From Lathyrus oleraceus (Eukaryota > Streptophyta > Magnoliopsida > Fabales > Fabaceae): a stretch of DNA of 64,000 bases. The stretch is from positions 456,979,197 through 457,043,196 of the forward strand of contig NC_066581.1 of assembly GCF_024323335.1 (NCBI RefSeq), given 5' to 3'. Under the pieces are notes generated by a model, which saw nothing but the letters and a program-made list of their open reading frames with translations, was not told the DNA's origin and searched no databases. A program made the position numbers and the translations under genes. The stretch's first letter is position 1. Every line of letters begins with the position of its first letter. Positions 11,745 to 21,794 of this stretch are shown here, piece after piece.

Positions 11745-14700
11745 CCATAATTATAACTGCTTTCTTGCTAAGCATAACAGAATTGTGAAATTGAGATCTA
11801 GATCCAAAAATTCTTCAACTTCTTCTCTCAACTTTTCTCCATTTTTCTGCATAAACATTGCTTTTGCTTTGATCAATCCTTCATCCATATGCATAATTGA
11901 AGCCATTAGAAGCAAGATCACAAGGTTTTCGAGCAAATTCAAGGACTGTTGAAGCATGTGTTCAACAATGGCAAATGGAGATTTGAGCTAGATCGTGCCA
12001 ATTCAACTCTCAAGCATTCATCCAAAGCATCATACAAGAGTGTTAGAGCATCTGTTTTTGCTTGCCAAGGCCTAAATTCAACATTTTCACTTCTGCCATT
12101 CAATTGAGGTCAGTTTTCGAATGTTTTAATTCATGAAATTAATGGATGCATGTGGTAGATCTTGAAATGTAGAGTAATCTGCAATTTGAACCATTGAAAT
12201 CCATGAAGAAATGAATAAGTTACATTGATTAGAAGTTTCATGTGTGAATATGTTTTGCTTCGAATCTATGAATCTAGGATGAATTAGGTTAAAATAAGCT
12301 TGGATTGATGATGTACGTTGAAAGAGGATTCCAATGGTATGGATTTCATGAATTTCTGAGCACAATTGTTCTTGAGCCTAGGGTTTATGATGAACACGTA
12401 TGAACAATTGGATTTTCGTTTCCAGAAGGGTTGTAGATCTTTACCAGCGTTGCCTGCATGCGTTTGGTTGTTATACGCTCATGCACTGGACCACGTGTCC
12501 ATTCATTTAAATTAGCACGCGCCAGTTTCACATACATACTCCCTTCGAATCCTGGCGTGGACACATTCCAAATTGCCTTGTTCCATTTTATTTCATGTTA
12601 TGCTACCATGTTCATGCATGCTTCCATGTCATTTTTTTATTTTTCTCTTCCATTCAAAATTCCATAACTCATTGAATATTAATCCAAATCACATGAGGTT
12701 TTTTGCATAATGTTCTTCATGATCTCTATTATTTTTTATGATTTTTCCAGAAATTGTGCACTGTTGGATTTTTATTTTGCTTAGGGATTGTGTATGTGTA
12801 TGTTTTCATGACCTACTTTGTCATATCCTTCATGAAATGATGAGATTTTATCCTATGAACTTGAAACTTTGCATGCTTAAAATAGACACCTTAATGGACA
12901 TTTTGGTATAGAGTTTGCATTTTTCTCATTCCTGGTTGATGAGATATGCTTTCTTGAATGTAGGTGTGACGATTTGTGTCACACCTTTGCTTGCTTAACT
13001 TGAGGAATTTATTTGCCATGCCAATTCATTTCCAAATGATGTGAATTTTTGCATGATGCTACTTATGGATGTTAGTATTGCTTGTGAATTTTATGGAATT
13101 TTTGGATGCAATTTGGATTTGTTTGAGATTTTCTTTGCTGATTGATCATTTGTGGACTTTTTGAGAGTGTTGAACTTAGATGATTTGTGAAATTCTTGAT
13201 GTTTATTGGATGAACTTGAAATTTTGCACATGTGTTCTAGACTCTTTGAAGTTTTCCATGGCTTTGGTTTGATTCATTTATCATGTGTAGATTCTGTTTT
13301 ATGCTTGTGTGAAGTTGATGTATGAATTTGTGCCTCATTTGAGCTTGTTTGTGCATACCTTGCCTTATGGAATTTATTTGACATGCTTCCACTTGTCCAA
13401 ATGACTTGAATTTTGGTGTGATGATCATGTGATGAGTTCTGTTTAGCCATGATTTTTCTTGGGATTTATTGAATTATCTTTGAGTTAGTTTGGATTGATT
13501 CATTCTGTTTGGCGCAATGAGCTTTGAATTGCATGTTTTGAACTATTTGCTTTGTGAAATGAAATTGGTGTATGATATGAATGTGAGACCACTTGGACAT
13601 TGTTCTTAATTGATTGAACTTGATTATTGCCAATTTTCATGTTCTGTTTTGAATTATTTCTCCCCCTTTGACCCTAGGCCTTATCCTAGTGGTTAGTGCT
13701 TATGTTTGAGTTGTGTTTTCAGGATAAGAAGCATATGGCCTTGAGGAGTTTGATTCATTTTCTCATTTGGATTGCTATTTGATTGATGTTGGTTAACATT
13801 GAGTTGTTTTGTAGGTGTATTAGCTCCTTTGAGTTGAGCTTGTGCTTTGCTTTGATGCATTGCTTGTTGTCTGTTTGTACAGTTAACTGTTGACTTTTAG
13901 TTTGTCTGTTTGACTGTTTGAGTTGTGTACTGACTGAGTTAGATTGTTTTCAGGTACATTAGTTGCTATAGTTCATTGTGAACTTGCTTTTGCTGTTGCT
14001 TGGTTTCTTAACCAATTGAGGTAGAATTCTCTGACTCCATGTAGTCTGGAAGACCTGGCCTGTTACTTGGTCAGGCACCTGTCTGAAGTCCTCCTTAAGA
14101 GGCAATGCTTGTGTATGTTTATCTTTGTGCCAAGCAGGAAAAGACCTTTGATAAGGCAATTGGCAGATAAAAGAGATGTGCAATCCATCTCCTGCTATTC
14201 TGTTGAGTCATCCCTTTGCTCACACAACTGGTGTTGATGCATTGTGGATATTAACCCAAGATCCATGTTGAGTCAGTCATAAGTGTAGAAGGGTTCCCAC
14301 TTTCTGAACTCACACTTCCTTTGTTTGAAGCTCTCCCTGGCCAGGGATAAGAGCTGTGAGGCACACCCCTCACTTCCTATTTCATCTGCTTCACCCTAAC
14401 TCTCAATGTTAGGGTTAAGAGCTAACATCACCCTGATACAGTTGGCTTGCTTTTGCAGCCTAACCCTTGTGTGAGCCCACTTTTGTCTGTATATAGTGTG
14501 TGCTAATTGTGTGTATGACTGTTGATTGTGCTTGTATGCTTTGCTTTACCTGTTTAGGATTAGCTTGCTGCCTGTGCAAGTTAGCTAGAAAACTCAACCT
14601 AGGACCATTGTGGAATACATGATAACTATTAGGCTCGAGTCAGTCTCCCTTCTAGTTGGTCATTTCCCAGTCTCTGGTTAGGAGAAAGTTTCTCCCCTGT

Positions 14701-14879
14701 TAAGGGGAACTACGTTGCCCTGATCCTCATACCAGATGAGGTACGTAGGCAGGAGGTCGTACGAGATCTCTCCGGGCACCCTTTTTCTTTTTTGTGTGTG
14801 TTTGCTTGACAGTTGCTAGGCTCGAGTTCCCGACTCCCTATTAACTTGTTTGTGTGTTATCCTTCTTGTGGGTGTTAGG

Positions 14880-15040
14880 AGATGGATGTAAGCCCAGCGA
14901 TTGGCATTCCGTATCCTTTTGTTGTGTGCTTGGAGTCCGATATAAGTCCAGCAATTGGCGTTTGGTTTCCAGTGTGGGTTTGTTGGTTCGGAGTCTGATG
15001 TAAGTCCAGCGATTGGCATTCGGTTTCCATGTTTGCTTGT
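14880..15040 (+). repeat. Three tandem ~57-bp units in LTR A
   Basis: GATGTAAGYCCAGCGATTGGCATTC and its variants occur near 14884, 14939 and 14997. Each unit is followed by a TTTCC...GTTTG linker. Confidence 0.75.
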
Positions 15041-15441
15041 TTGTGTGTGTTTTGTTTCGGCGTGCGTGAGCCGAACTACGGTAGCTCTGATTCTCATTCC
15101 AGATGAGATACTTAGGCATAGGATGCGATATCCTAGCGAGCCCTTTCCCCTCTTATCCCACCTGTGTTGTTTCCAGTGTGTGTGTGTGTGTGATGTTTGT
15201 GAGCAGTTTTAGCAAACTTTTCCTATCTTTTTGAGCGTGGATCCCGTCGAGTACGACGGATGCGTAGGGGTGCTAATACCTTCCCTTCGCATAACCGACT
15301 CCCGATCTCATTCTCTTTGGTCGCGAGACCATGTCTTTTCCAGGTTTACTTCGAGCGTTTCCTTTCCCTCTTTTGGGATAAATAACGCACGGTGGCGGCT
15401 CTGTGTTGTTTTGTTTTAGCTCGCCGGTTGTTTTTCGCGGA

Positions 15442-15448
15442 TATAAAA
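15442..15448 (+). promoter_or_regulatory. TATA box candidate at the start of LTR B
   Basis: TATAAAA within GGATATAAAAGG, about 30 bp upstream of a GGGGACTCTCTCTG leader-like sequence. It directly adjoins the end of LTR A. Confidence 0.45.
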
Positions 15449-17214
15449 GGAAGGGAGGAACCACTCAATAGGGGACTCTCTCTGAAAATAAAATAAAAAG
15501 AAAAAGAGAAGATAGAGGGTACTGCTTTTCTTCTGCAAAATACAAGAAGACGTTTTCTCTTATTCTTCATTTTCCATAACCAACCGCCCCAAACTTTCGA
15601 ACCCTCACGTGACCACCGTCCACGCACCCGGCCACCGCATTACCAAAACCGCGACGGAAAATTCTACCTCACACTCACCACACCGGCGCCATCACCTCCG
15701 CTGGCAACCACAACCAACATCGTTCAACAAACCTCCTTCACCGGCAGATCTCCAAATCGTCGGCTACCAACACTACAACTCTCTCGCCACCGACACTCCA
15801 AACCGCATATCCAAACACCATCGGATCCTCTCCATCCTCACTCACCTCGTCCATAACCCTTGTTCCACTCATCACCAATAACCCCTTCCCAACCTTCATT
15901 TCTTCCTCAGATTTCCGACCAACCATTGTCGGCGAACGAAACCCTCTTCACCGCCACGCGCCGCCACCTCACCTTTCCTTCACAAATACTCTCAACCACA
16001 ACTTCGATCGTCGCGCCAACACGGCTGATAACTTCCGTCAAACACAAAACAACTCCGCTTTACAACCACCAAATCTCCAAACGTACCTTCAGATCTGCCA
16101 CTCCCTCAATCCAGATTTTTCAAAAGTCCTATTCATGAAATTCAATCAAAAATATGAAGTGCCGTTTCTTTTAGTCATACGCTTCTCTTACCCGATCCAC
16201 TATGAAAAAAATGATGCAACAAATTCCGAAAACAACAGTTGAGGTTGTCAAGTAAATCATAACACCTTGCTCGTTCTAGCCGCACATCAACCATGATGCA
16301 AAACCATTAACTTCACTCAAACACATTGCAACATTACATGTGGTAACAACCATTACAACCTTCCTCTGGCAACAATTTGCGATTTGGTAACGATCATGTT
16401 CAAGATTTCTCGTTATGATTTGAGTTTTACGGTTTGTTTATTTTCACCCTATGTTTATGTATGAGTGAATCTTGATTGTTGTTGTAATGCTTTTGTTTCG
16501 TCCTAATTGCTTCTTTAAAAAAACATGCAGTGTTTTGTTTTGGTTACTGATAAGAACCTTACATTGTGTAGTTTGTCTCGATCGCATGTAATTTTTGACG
16601 TGGTTGTTGTTGTGGTATTTAATAATAGCCTTATATTTGCTGTAAGCATCACCTTGCTAATGTCTGCGTATTACGTTAAGGTAAAAACTTCCATGCTAGT
16701 ATTGTAAAGAGATTTTGAAAATAAGTTGCTGCTATGTTTCAATTTCGTAATGACCATGTGATGGAGGTTTGAAAAGTCAACCTAGTTATTGTTTATTTAG
16801 ATACTTATTTGAAGGATATTACTTATCCATTATTATTTTGTAGAGTTTTCTTTGAAAAAATGATTATCTAGGTCATTTGGGTATTGGGAAGATAGGACAA
16901 CTTGTTGTTTACTACATGCACTCTTGTTTCACCAATTGCAAATTTCATATATCTTAAGTAAGTATGTAAATATTAAATAATATTGAATTACTTGTTATAT
17001 TCATCATGTTAAAACATACCGTCTGAGTAGCAGATTCGACAATTTCATGTTGATACGCCGCCGAATTTTCGATACATTAATGGATTACTTTCATCGCGTT
17101 GTGATCTTACAAATGATATTAATTATGTTGTCATTTCATGTAAACCGGTTCTTGAGCACACTTTGGGACTGATTCGCCTCAACCTTGTAAATCGAAATTA
17201 TCACATATTTTCAT

Positions 17215-17395
17215 TCTCTTAATTAAATTAATTAATCAATTGAAATTTTGCTTAATTAATTAATTACTATTAACTAATTTTAATTAACCTGATTATTTGG
17301 CTTAAATAAATAATTTTGATAATTAATCTTAATTAATTTAATTAATTAATTCAATCAAACTTTAATTAACTAATTTGGTTAATTAAATATTGATT
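17215..17395. repeat. AATT/TTAA-rich low-complexity stretch
   Basis: About 180 bp is almost entirely made of TTAATTAA, TTAATTGA and close words, within LTR B. Simple-sequence expansion is the likeliest origin. Confidence 0.8.
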
Positions 17396-17727
17396 GATTT
17401 ATTTCACTCCAATTCATCATTGATTCAAAACTATCCAAACCACAAATAAATCACGCGATTCTTGATTCAATGTCGAACCCATTTTTTCGATTACCTTTGT
17501 AAGTCGATCGCTTTTAGCATCGCCATCAACCTCACATAGCTTACTCTTGGGCTTCCTTACAATGAGACCTACTAGGTTATTAGTTAATCGATTAGATGGT
17601 TGATAGACTAGAATAGTACAATTTATCCACAAAATGCAAATTTAAAACCTCGATCCCACATCGAGTATTTTCATTCAAACTCAATTAAAATACATAATCA
17701 CAATCAAATATCATTTCATTTGGAAAT

Positions 17728-18420
17728 GAAAAGGGGGATGGTTTTGAGTTTTCAACTCCTCTCCTCGATTATTTGAATACGAGTTCTCTTACTCGGATAG
17801 TCAAAGAATTGTCATTTCTATCCGCTTAAACACAATCAAAAAGGTTTATTTTCATAATAACGAAATGAAAAAAGGGATGGTTTTGAGCCTTCAACTCCTC
17901 TCCTCAGTTGTTTGAATACGAGTTCTCTTACTCGGTCAGTTAGACAATTTGTCATTTCTTTACAAACTTCTGACTCAACTTAAATCAAATCATTTTTACG
18001 ATGAACTATACGAAAAGGGAGATGGTATTGAGTCTTCGATTCCTCTCCTCAAATGCTTGGATATAAGTCGTTTTACTCAATCATCCAAGTACTTGTCGTT
18101 TACTCGAAAATACATCAACCATACATAAACCTATTTTCATAATCACTCATATGAAAAAAGAAAGCGGTCTAGAGCCTTCTATTCCCTTTTTGGATTATTA
18201 GGATACGAGTTGTCTTACTCGACTGTCCGAGTAATCATCATCCATTTAAAATACCTTAACTATTATCAAACTTCTTTTACAGTTAAGGATGAAACGGGAG
18301 ATGGTCTAGAGTCTTCGATTCCTCTCCTCGACTATTAGGATACGAGTTGTCTTACTCGACTGTCCGAGTAATCGTCATCCAAAAAAATATCTCAAACACA
18401 TCGAATCTAATTACTCGCCC
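17728..18420 (+). repeat. Five tandem units of ~140 bp in LTR B
   Basis: Each unit starts with ATGAAAAAGGGATGGTTTTG or a variant (about 17728, 17865, 18008, 18151, 18291). It continues with CTTCRAYTCCTCTCCTC, then a GGATACGAGTTGTCTTACTCG-like word and a TTGTCATTTC/ATCATCATCC tail. Divergence between units is high, so the amplification is old. Confidence 0.85.
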
Positions 18421-19068
18421 CGTGCGATCACAATAAACCAAACAAAACATCAAACACATTAATTCAACTTGTCACCCCCGCGTGACCAAAACTCTTTTAA
18501 AAAAGAACATTGTTTAATCCTTTCTAATGCACACAACAAACCAGTGCTTAAGCCTCCACCAAGAGTACACAAGCCAACGTTTATCCTTTAGAACGTGATC
18601 TAAACAGTCATTTATAAAAAACACCAACCAATCGTAGTTCCCCGAACTACGAATGCTATGATTTCCTTATTCCACCATAAGGATACGTAGGCAGAAAATT
18701 GTTGTATCTTCGCGAGCACACTAATAAAAAAACTCCCCCTTTCTTCTTCCGAGGTCTCCGTCCATATCTATTATCTATTTTAAATCACTCGAAGAAAACA
18801 AACAACATTAGTTAACATTCAAATCGCAAATTAAACTAAAAGGTTCCCGTTGGGTACAACAGACGTTAGGGGTGCTAATACATTCCCCTTGTGTAATCGA
18901 CTCCCGAATCTGAATATGGTTGCGTCGACTATTATTAAATTCTTCAAAAAATTTATCGATATTTTCCTATTCCTTGATTGGGATGAATAAATTTCGGTGG
19001 CGACTTTATTCGAACTAAAAATTTTCCGTGTCCATCGCGAGGGATCACATATTTCGAGGTGCGACAGA

Positions 19069-19087
19069 TGGCGACTTCACTAGGGAC
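19069..19087 (+). other. Primer-binding site of Ogre element B
   Basis: TGGCGACTTCACTAGGGAC lies two bases after the LTR end GGTGCGACA. It is a slightly mutated version of the Ogre/TAT primer site, which in this family is assigned to tRNA-Arg. Confidence 0.65.
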
Positions 19088-19109
19088 TAAGCTCCAAGAA
19101 AGAGAGAGT

Positions 19110-19114
19110 GAAGC
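19110..19114. other. Target-site duplication GAAGC, left copy
   Basis: GAAGC precedes TGTTAG at 19115 and recurs at 31277-31281 after CTAACA. It defines the Athila insertion within the Ogre B leader. Confidence 0.93.
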
Positions 19115-19350
19115 TGTTAGATACCCAAAAGTGCTTATTTGAGCCATCAATTAAGGGTATCTTTCACTCTATTTCCTTGCTAAAATTGTCAAAACCACAT
19201 TTGTTTTACATGAAATGCATTACATTGATAAACAAGCTTGGTGCCTTTGATTTGTGTGTTATTGTGCAGGAAAAAGGCATGAACTAATTGAAAATGAAGA
19301 CACAAGAAAATTGGCAAAGGAACCAATGAATACAAGCATTCATCAACCTG

Positions 19351-19688
19351 CTCGCTAGGCGAGCTGCTAGCGAAAAGCTCCAGTAAAATGTCAATAAATT
19401 CGCTAGGCGAGCTCCTAGCGAAGGTGGTAGCGAGTTCATTCGGTTTTGGTGAAAAGCGCAGCCAGCACTCACTCGCTAGGCGAAGCTCTAGCGAGTCCCC
19501 AGCGAGCATTCCAGTAGCAAAACCTTTCAACCTCGCTGGGGCGAAGGTTGGAGCGTGTCCTTCGCTAGGCGAAGGTTTGTTCGCTAGGCGAACATGACAG
19601 TTCAACAGACCCTGTTTTCTCTGGGCGCAGGTGCCTTTGGTGCCACAATTAGACCCTCGCTAGGCGAGCCTTTCTGCTCGCCTAGCGA
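19351..19688 (+). promoter_or_regulatory. Array of TCGC-TAG-GCGA imperfect palindromes in the Athila U3 (5' LTR)
   Basis: TCGCTAGGCGA starts at 19351, 19400, 19473, 19562, 19581 and 19657; the reverse orientation TCGCCTAGCGA starts at 19678, and a variant TCGCTGGGGCGA at 19533. The first three copies are each followed within 5-7 bp by a half-site TAGCGA. The last four form two pairs 19 and 21 bp apart, and each pair ends in CATGACAG. The array covers about -360 to -23 relative to the TATA box, so it is upstream of, not within, the expected transcript. A role as binding sites for a dimeric factor is inference. Confidence 0.8.
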
Positions 19689-19710
19689 GCATGACAGCCC
19701 AGTACTACTC

Positions 19711-19718
19711 TATAAGTA
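19711..19718 (+). promoter_or_regulatory. TATA box of the Athila 5' LTR
   Basis: TATAAGTA lies 21 bp after the start of the last CATGACAG of the palindrome array. It is followed by a TTTTACTTTATTTTTCC leader-like stretch. Transcription would start near 19740. Confidence 0.7.
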
Positions 19719-20555
19719 GCAAGTGCCACTTTTGAGCACCATACCTTAGTTTTACTTTATTTTTCCAGCTTTTGCTCTAGAGATATTTTTGACCTAGATT
19801 TCATTTCTCTTCATCTTGTAACCATCTTCTACAAAAAGAAGGTGGATTCCCATCCAATCTCGATTATCCGACTTGGATGTTGATCAACCTTCTTCCGAAA
19901 CTTGCCGACCAAGCTACCATGAAAATGAGTAGCTAAGTCATCCATTTGTCAAGGTTAGATGTAGGTGATTACTAGCTTTGGGTGTAAATGTAAGGATCTT
20001 CATATGTAAACTCTTTAATGGTGAATATATGATGAAAACTTTGTTTCTATTTAAAACTCTTTGTGTTGGTTTATGATCGAGAGATGCTTACCAACTCTTG
20101 ACCTAGGTTTTCATCCAAACTTGTTTGTTAGCTAGAGATAGTAATGAATGATTTTGTTCACCATAAGGTTGAACCAAAAAGTTGTCATTTTGATAGATTG
20201 TGTTCAAGAGAAACAATGGATCAAAATGGGAAAACTCACAATGTGTGTTCGAGAGAAACATATTGGGAGGACTTTGTGAAATGATTTATCATCTAAAGGA
20301 GTTTATAAGATTGTTGACAGAACAAATACATGCAAAGTAATCATTGAACCCTAACTTTGACAATATTTCTCATTTAATCAAACCATAACTTTTACCGCAA
20401 TTTAATACCTTTGTATGCAAGATAACGTGACAACCAATCAAAACCCTATTGTTACTTGAGCTAGAATTAATACAACCATCGAACGGCGGTGATATCTTAC
20501 AATCTCTGTGGATACGATAACAAAAACCCGACACGTAAATTTACAACTAACAAAA

Positions 20556-20573
20556 TGGCGCCGTTGCCGGGGA
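20556..20573 (+). other. Primer-binding site of the Athila element (tRNA-Asp)
   Basis: TGGCGCCGTTGCCGGGGA matches the complement of the 3' end of plant tRNA-Asp, the known Athila primer, three bases after the LTR. Confidence 0.95.
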
Positions 20574-20678
20574 TTGTAAATTGATATTGCGAGCATCGCA
20601 ATGGTTGTTTAAGTTTTAGCTTGTGAATTTTTGACTTGTGCTTGTAATTTGTTTGGTTTAGTGTGCAGCTTACGTTTT

Positions 20679-21794
20679 ATGCGAGGGCAAATCCCTGTGG
20701 ACGAACTTCTTTTTGATCCTGAGATCGAGAGAACCGCAAGGAGGCTCAATAGCAAAACGAGAAGTAGGAGGCAACAGGCTAGACAACGCCAAGAGCAAGG
20801 AGAAAGTTCTTCAACCACAAATCCACCACCATTCATACCAAACATGGAGCCACAACCACCACCACCTATTTCTACTCCATGCATCAATAGTCCAAGGAAC
20901 ACCGCTCAGTTTGCCAACCACACCGGAAGGCAAGCTGAGATGAAAACGGGAACTCTAAATCTGTTATATGGAAGTCCATTCACCGGAATGGACCATGAAG
21001 ACCCATTTGCTTTTCTCACAAAATTTTATGAAATAGCATTGGCTGCCGGAGTGGATCAGGCTCAGGAGCTTCCGTTGTTCAGACAATTATTTCCCCACGC
21101 TTTGCTCGGTAAAGCAAAGGATTGGTACCTAGATCAAACATCAGCCGTAATGACAGACTGGAACGTGTTAGAAGAGAAATTCATCGAAAGATTCTTCTCC
21201 CATAACCGGTTCATGGAATCCAAGACGGCCATCTCGGTGTTTTCACAAGGAACCAGTGAATCTTTGAATGAAGCGTGGGAAAGATTCAAGTCCATGCTTC
21301 GGAAATGTAAAGGGCATGGATTTGATGAAATGACTCAAATCCATATCTTCAGAAATGGACTTCAACCAAACTGCAAAACGTTGTTGGATGCTACCTCGGG
21401 TGGCTCTTTATTGTCAAAAAGTGCCGAAGAAGCCACAAACATTGTAAATCGAATGGCTTTGAATGATCTTCAGAGTCAAAGTCGAGGAAATTCTTTGAAG
21501 AAGGCGGGAGTGCTTGAGCTAGGGACGAATGATGCCATCCTTGCCCAAAACAAGCTCATCTCACAACAAGTGGAACTCTTAACGCAACAAATCAAAGAGT
21601 TAAGAGAACCGTCAAAAGCTAAACAAATAGCTTGTTGTGAACTTTGTAAAGGTGAACATGACACCGGATTTTGTCCACCTCCCGGTTTTGACGAAGTAAA
21701 CTACATGGCCAATCAACGGGACTATCAACCGAGACAACAACAACAACAACAACAACAACCTTATCAACCGCACCCTCAAAATCAACAACAATAA
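20679..21794 (+). CDS. Athila Gag (capsid/nucleocapsid region, ends at an in-frame TAA)
   Basis: The first ATG in frame is at 20679 (MRGQIPVDELLFDPE); the frame is open further upstream but without an ATG. The 371-residue product has a basic N-terminal segment (RRLNSKTRSRRQQ), a proline-rich stretch, and the Retrotrans_gag core with FLTKFYEIALAAG and WYLDQ. It also has an Athila-type finger CELCKGEHDTGFC around residue 320 and a Q-rich tail. The TAA at 21792-21794 follows a CAA run, so it could be a single CAA-to-TAA change. The downstream pol frame is the same frame, so the product would otherwise be one Gag-Pol. The stop lies in the flexible linker between nucleocapsid and protease. A functional gag terminator with readthrough is the alternative. 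Confidence 0.9.
   Translation: MRGQIPVDELLFDPEIERTARRLNSKTRSRRQQARQRQEQGESSSTTNPPPFIPNMEPQPPPPISTPCINSPRNTAQFANHTGRQAEMKTGTLNLLYGSPFTGMDHEDPFAFLTKFYEIALAAGVDQAQELPLFRQLFPHALLGKAKDWYLDQTSAVMTDWNVLEEKFIERFFSHNRFMESKTAISVFSQGTSESLNEAWERFKSMLRKCKGHGFDEMTQIHIFRNGLQPNCKTLLDATSGGSLLSKSAEEATNIVNRMALNDLQSQSRGNSLKKAGVLELGTNDAILAQNKLISQQVELLTQQIKELREPSKAKQIACCELCKGEHDTGFCPPPGFDEVNYMANQRDYQPRQQQQQQQQPYQPHPQNQQQ

Larger units (their letters stand above)
10570..15440 (+). mobile_element. LTR A, main part: Ogre-type LTR (non-coding)
   Basis: This continues 2418-2510. It has a TATAAAA box at 11738 and a long T-rich non-coding body. Near its end it carries modules found in Ogre LTRs: a GAACTACGTTGCCCTGATCC...GAGGTACGTAGGCA block at about 14709-14755, a second version at about 15070-15120, and the block GGGGTGCTAATACCTTCCC...ACCGACTCCCGATCTC at about 15266-15310. 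The same modules occur in LTR B (18640-18690, 18870-18910) and inverted in LTR C (34590-34740). The expected LTR end (…GCGACA) is missing: after TTTTTCGCGG at 15440 the sequence changes to a TATA-box-containing leader. No gene is seen in this stretch. Confidence 0.7.
15441..19066 (+). mobile_element. LTR B: 3' part of a second Ogre-type LTR
   Basis: The end, GGTGCGACA at 19066, is followed after two bases by an Ogre-type primer site. Ogre LTR modules lie at 18640-18690 (GAACTACGAATGCTATGATTT...GGATACGTAGGCAG) and 18870-18910 (GGGGTGCTAATACATTCCCC). The left part (15450-16140) looks like a transcribed leader: a TATAAAA at 15442, then A-rich and CCACC-rich sequence. No LTR start (TG...) is visible upstream, because LTR A directly abuts the TATA box. 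The LTR is therefore probably truncated or recombined at about 15440. Confidence 0.6.
19115..20552 (+). repeat. 5' LTR of the Athila element
   Basis: Bounded by TGTTAG and CTAACA. U3 holds the TCGCTAGGCGA array (19351-19688) directly upstream of a TATA box at 19711. R and U5 follow, and the primer site starts three bases after the end. Confidence 0.95.

Noticed and set aside
15609..16138. Proline/threonine-rich host gene in the CCACC-rich stretch
   Set aside because: Frames are short, without domains, and the composition is that of an LTR leader behind a TATA box.
19189..19605. 138-codon minus-strand frame in both Athila LTRs
   Set aside because: It runs across the palindrome array opposite to transcription, has no domain, and is duplicated only because the LTR is.
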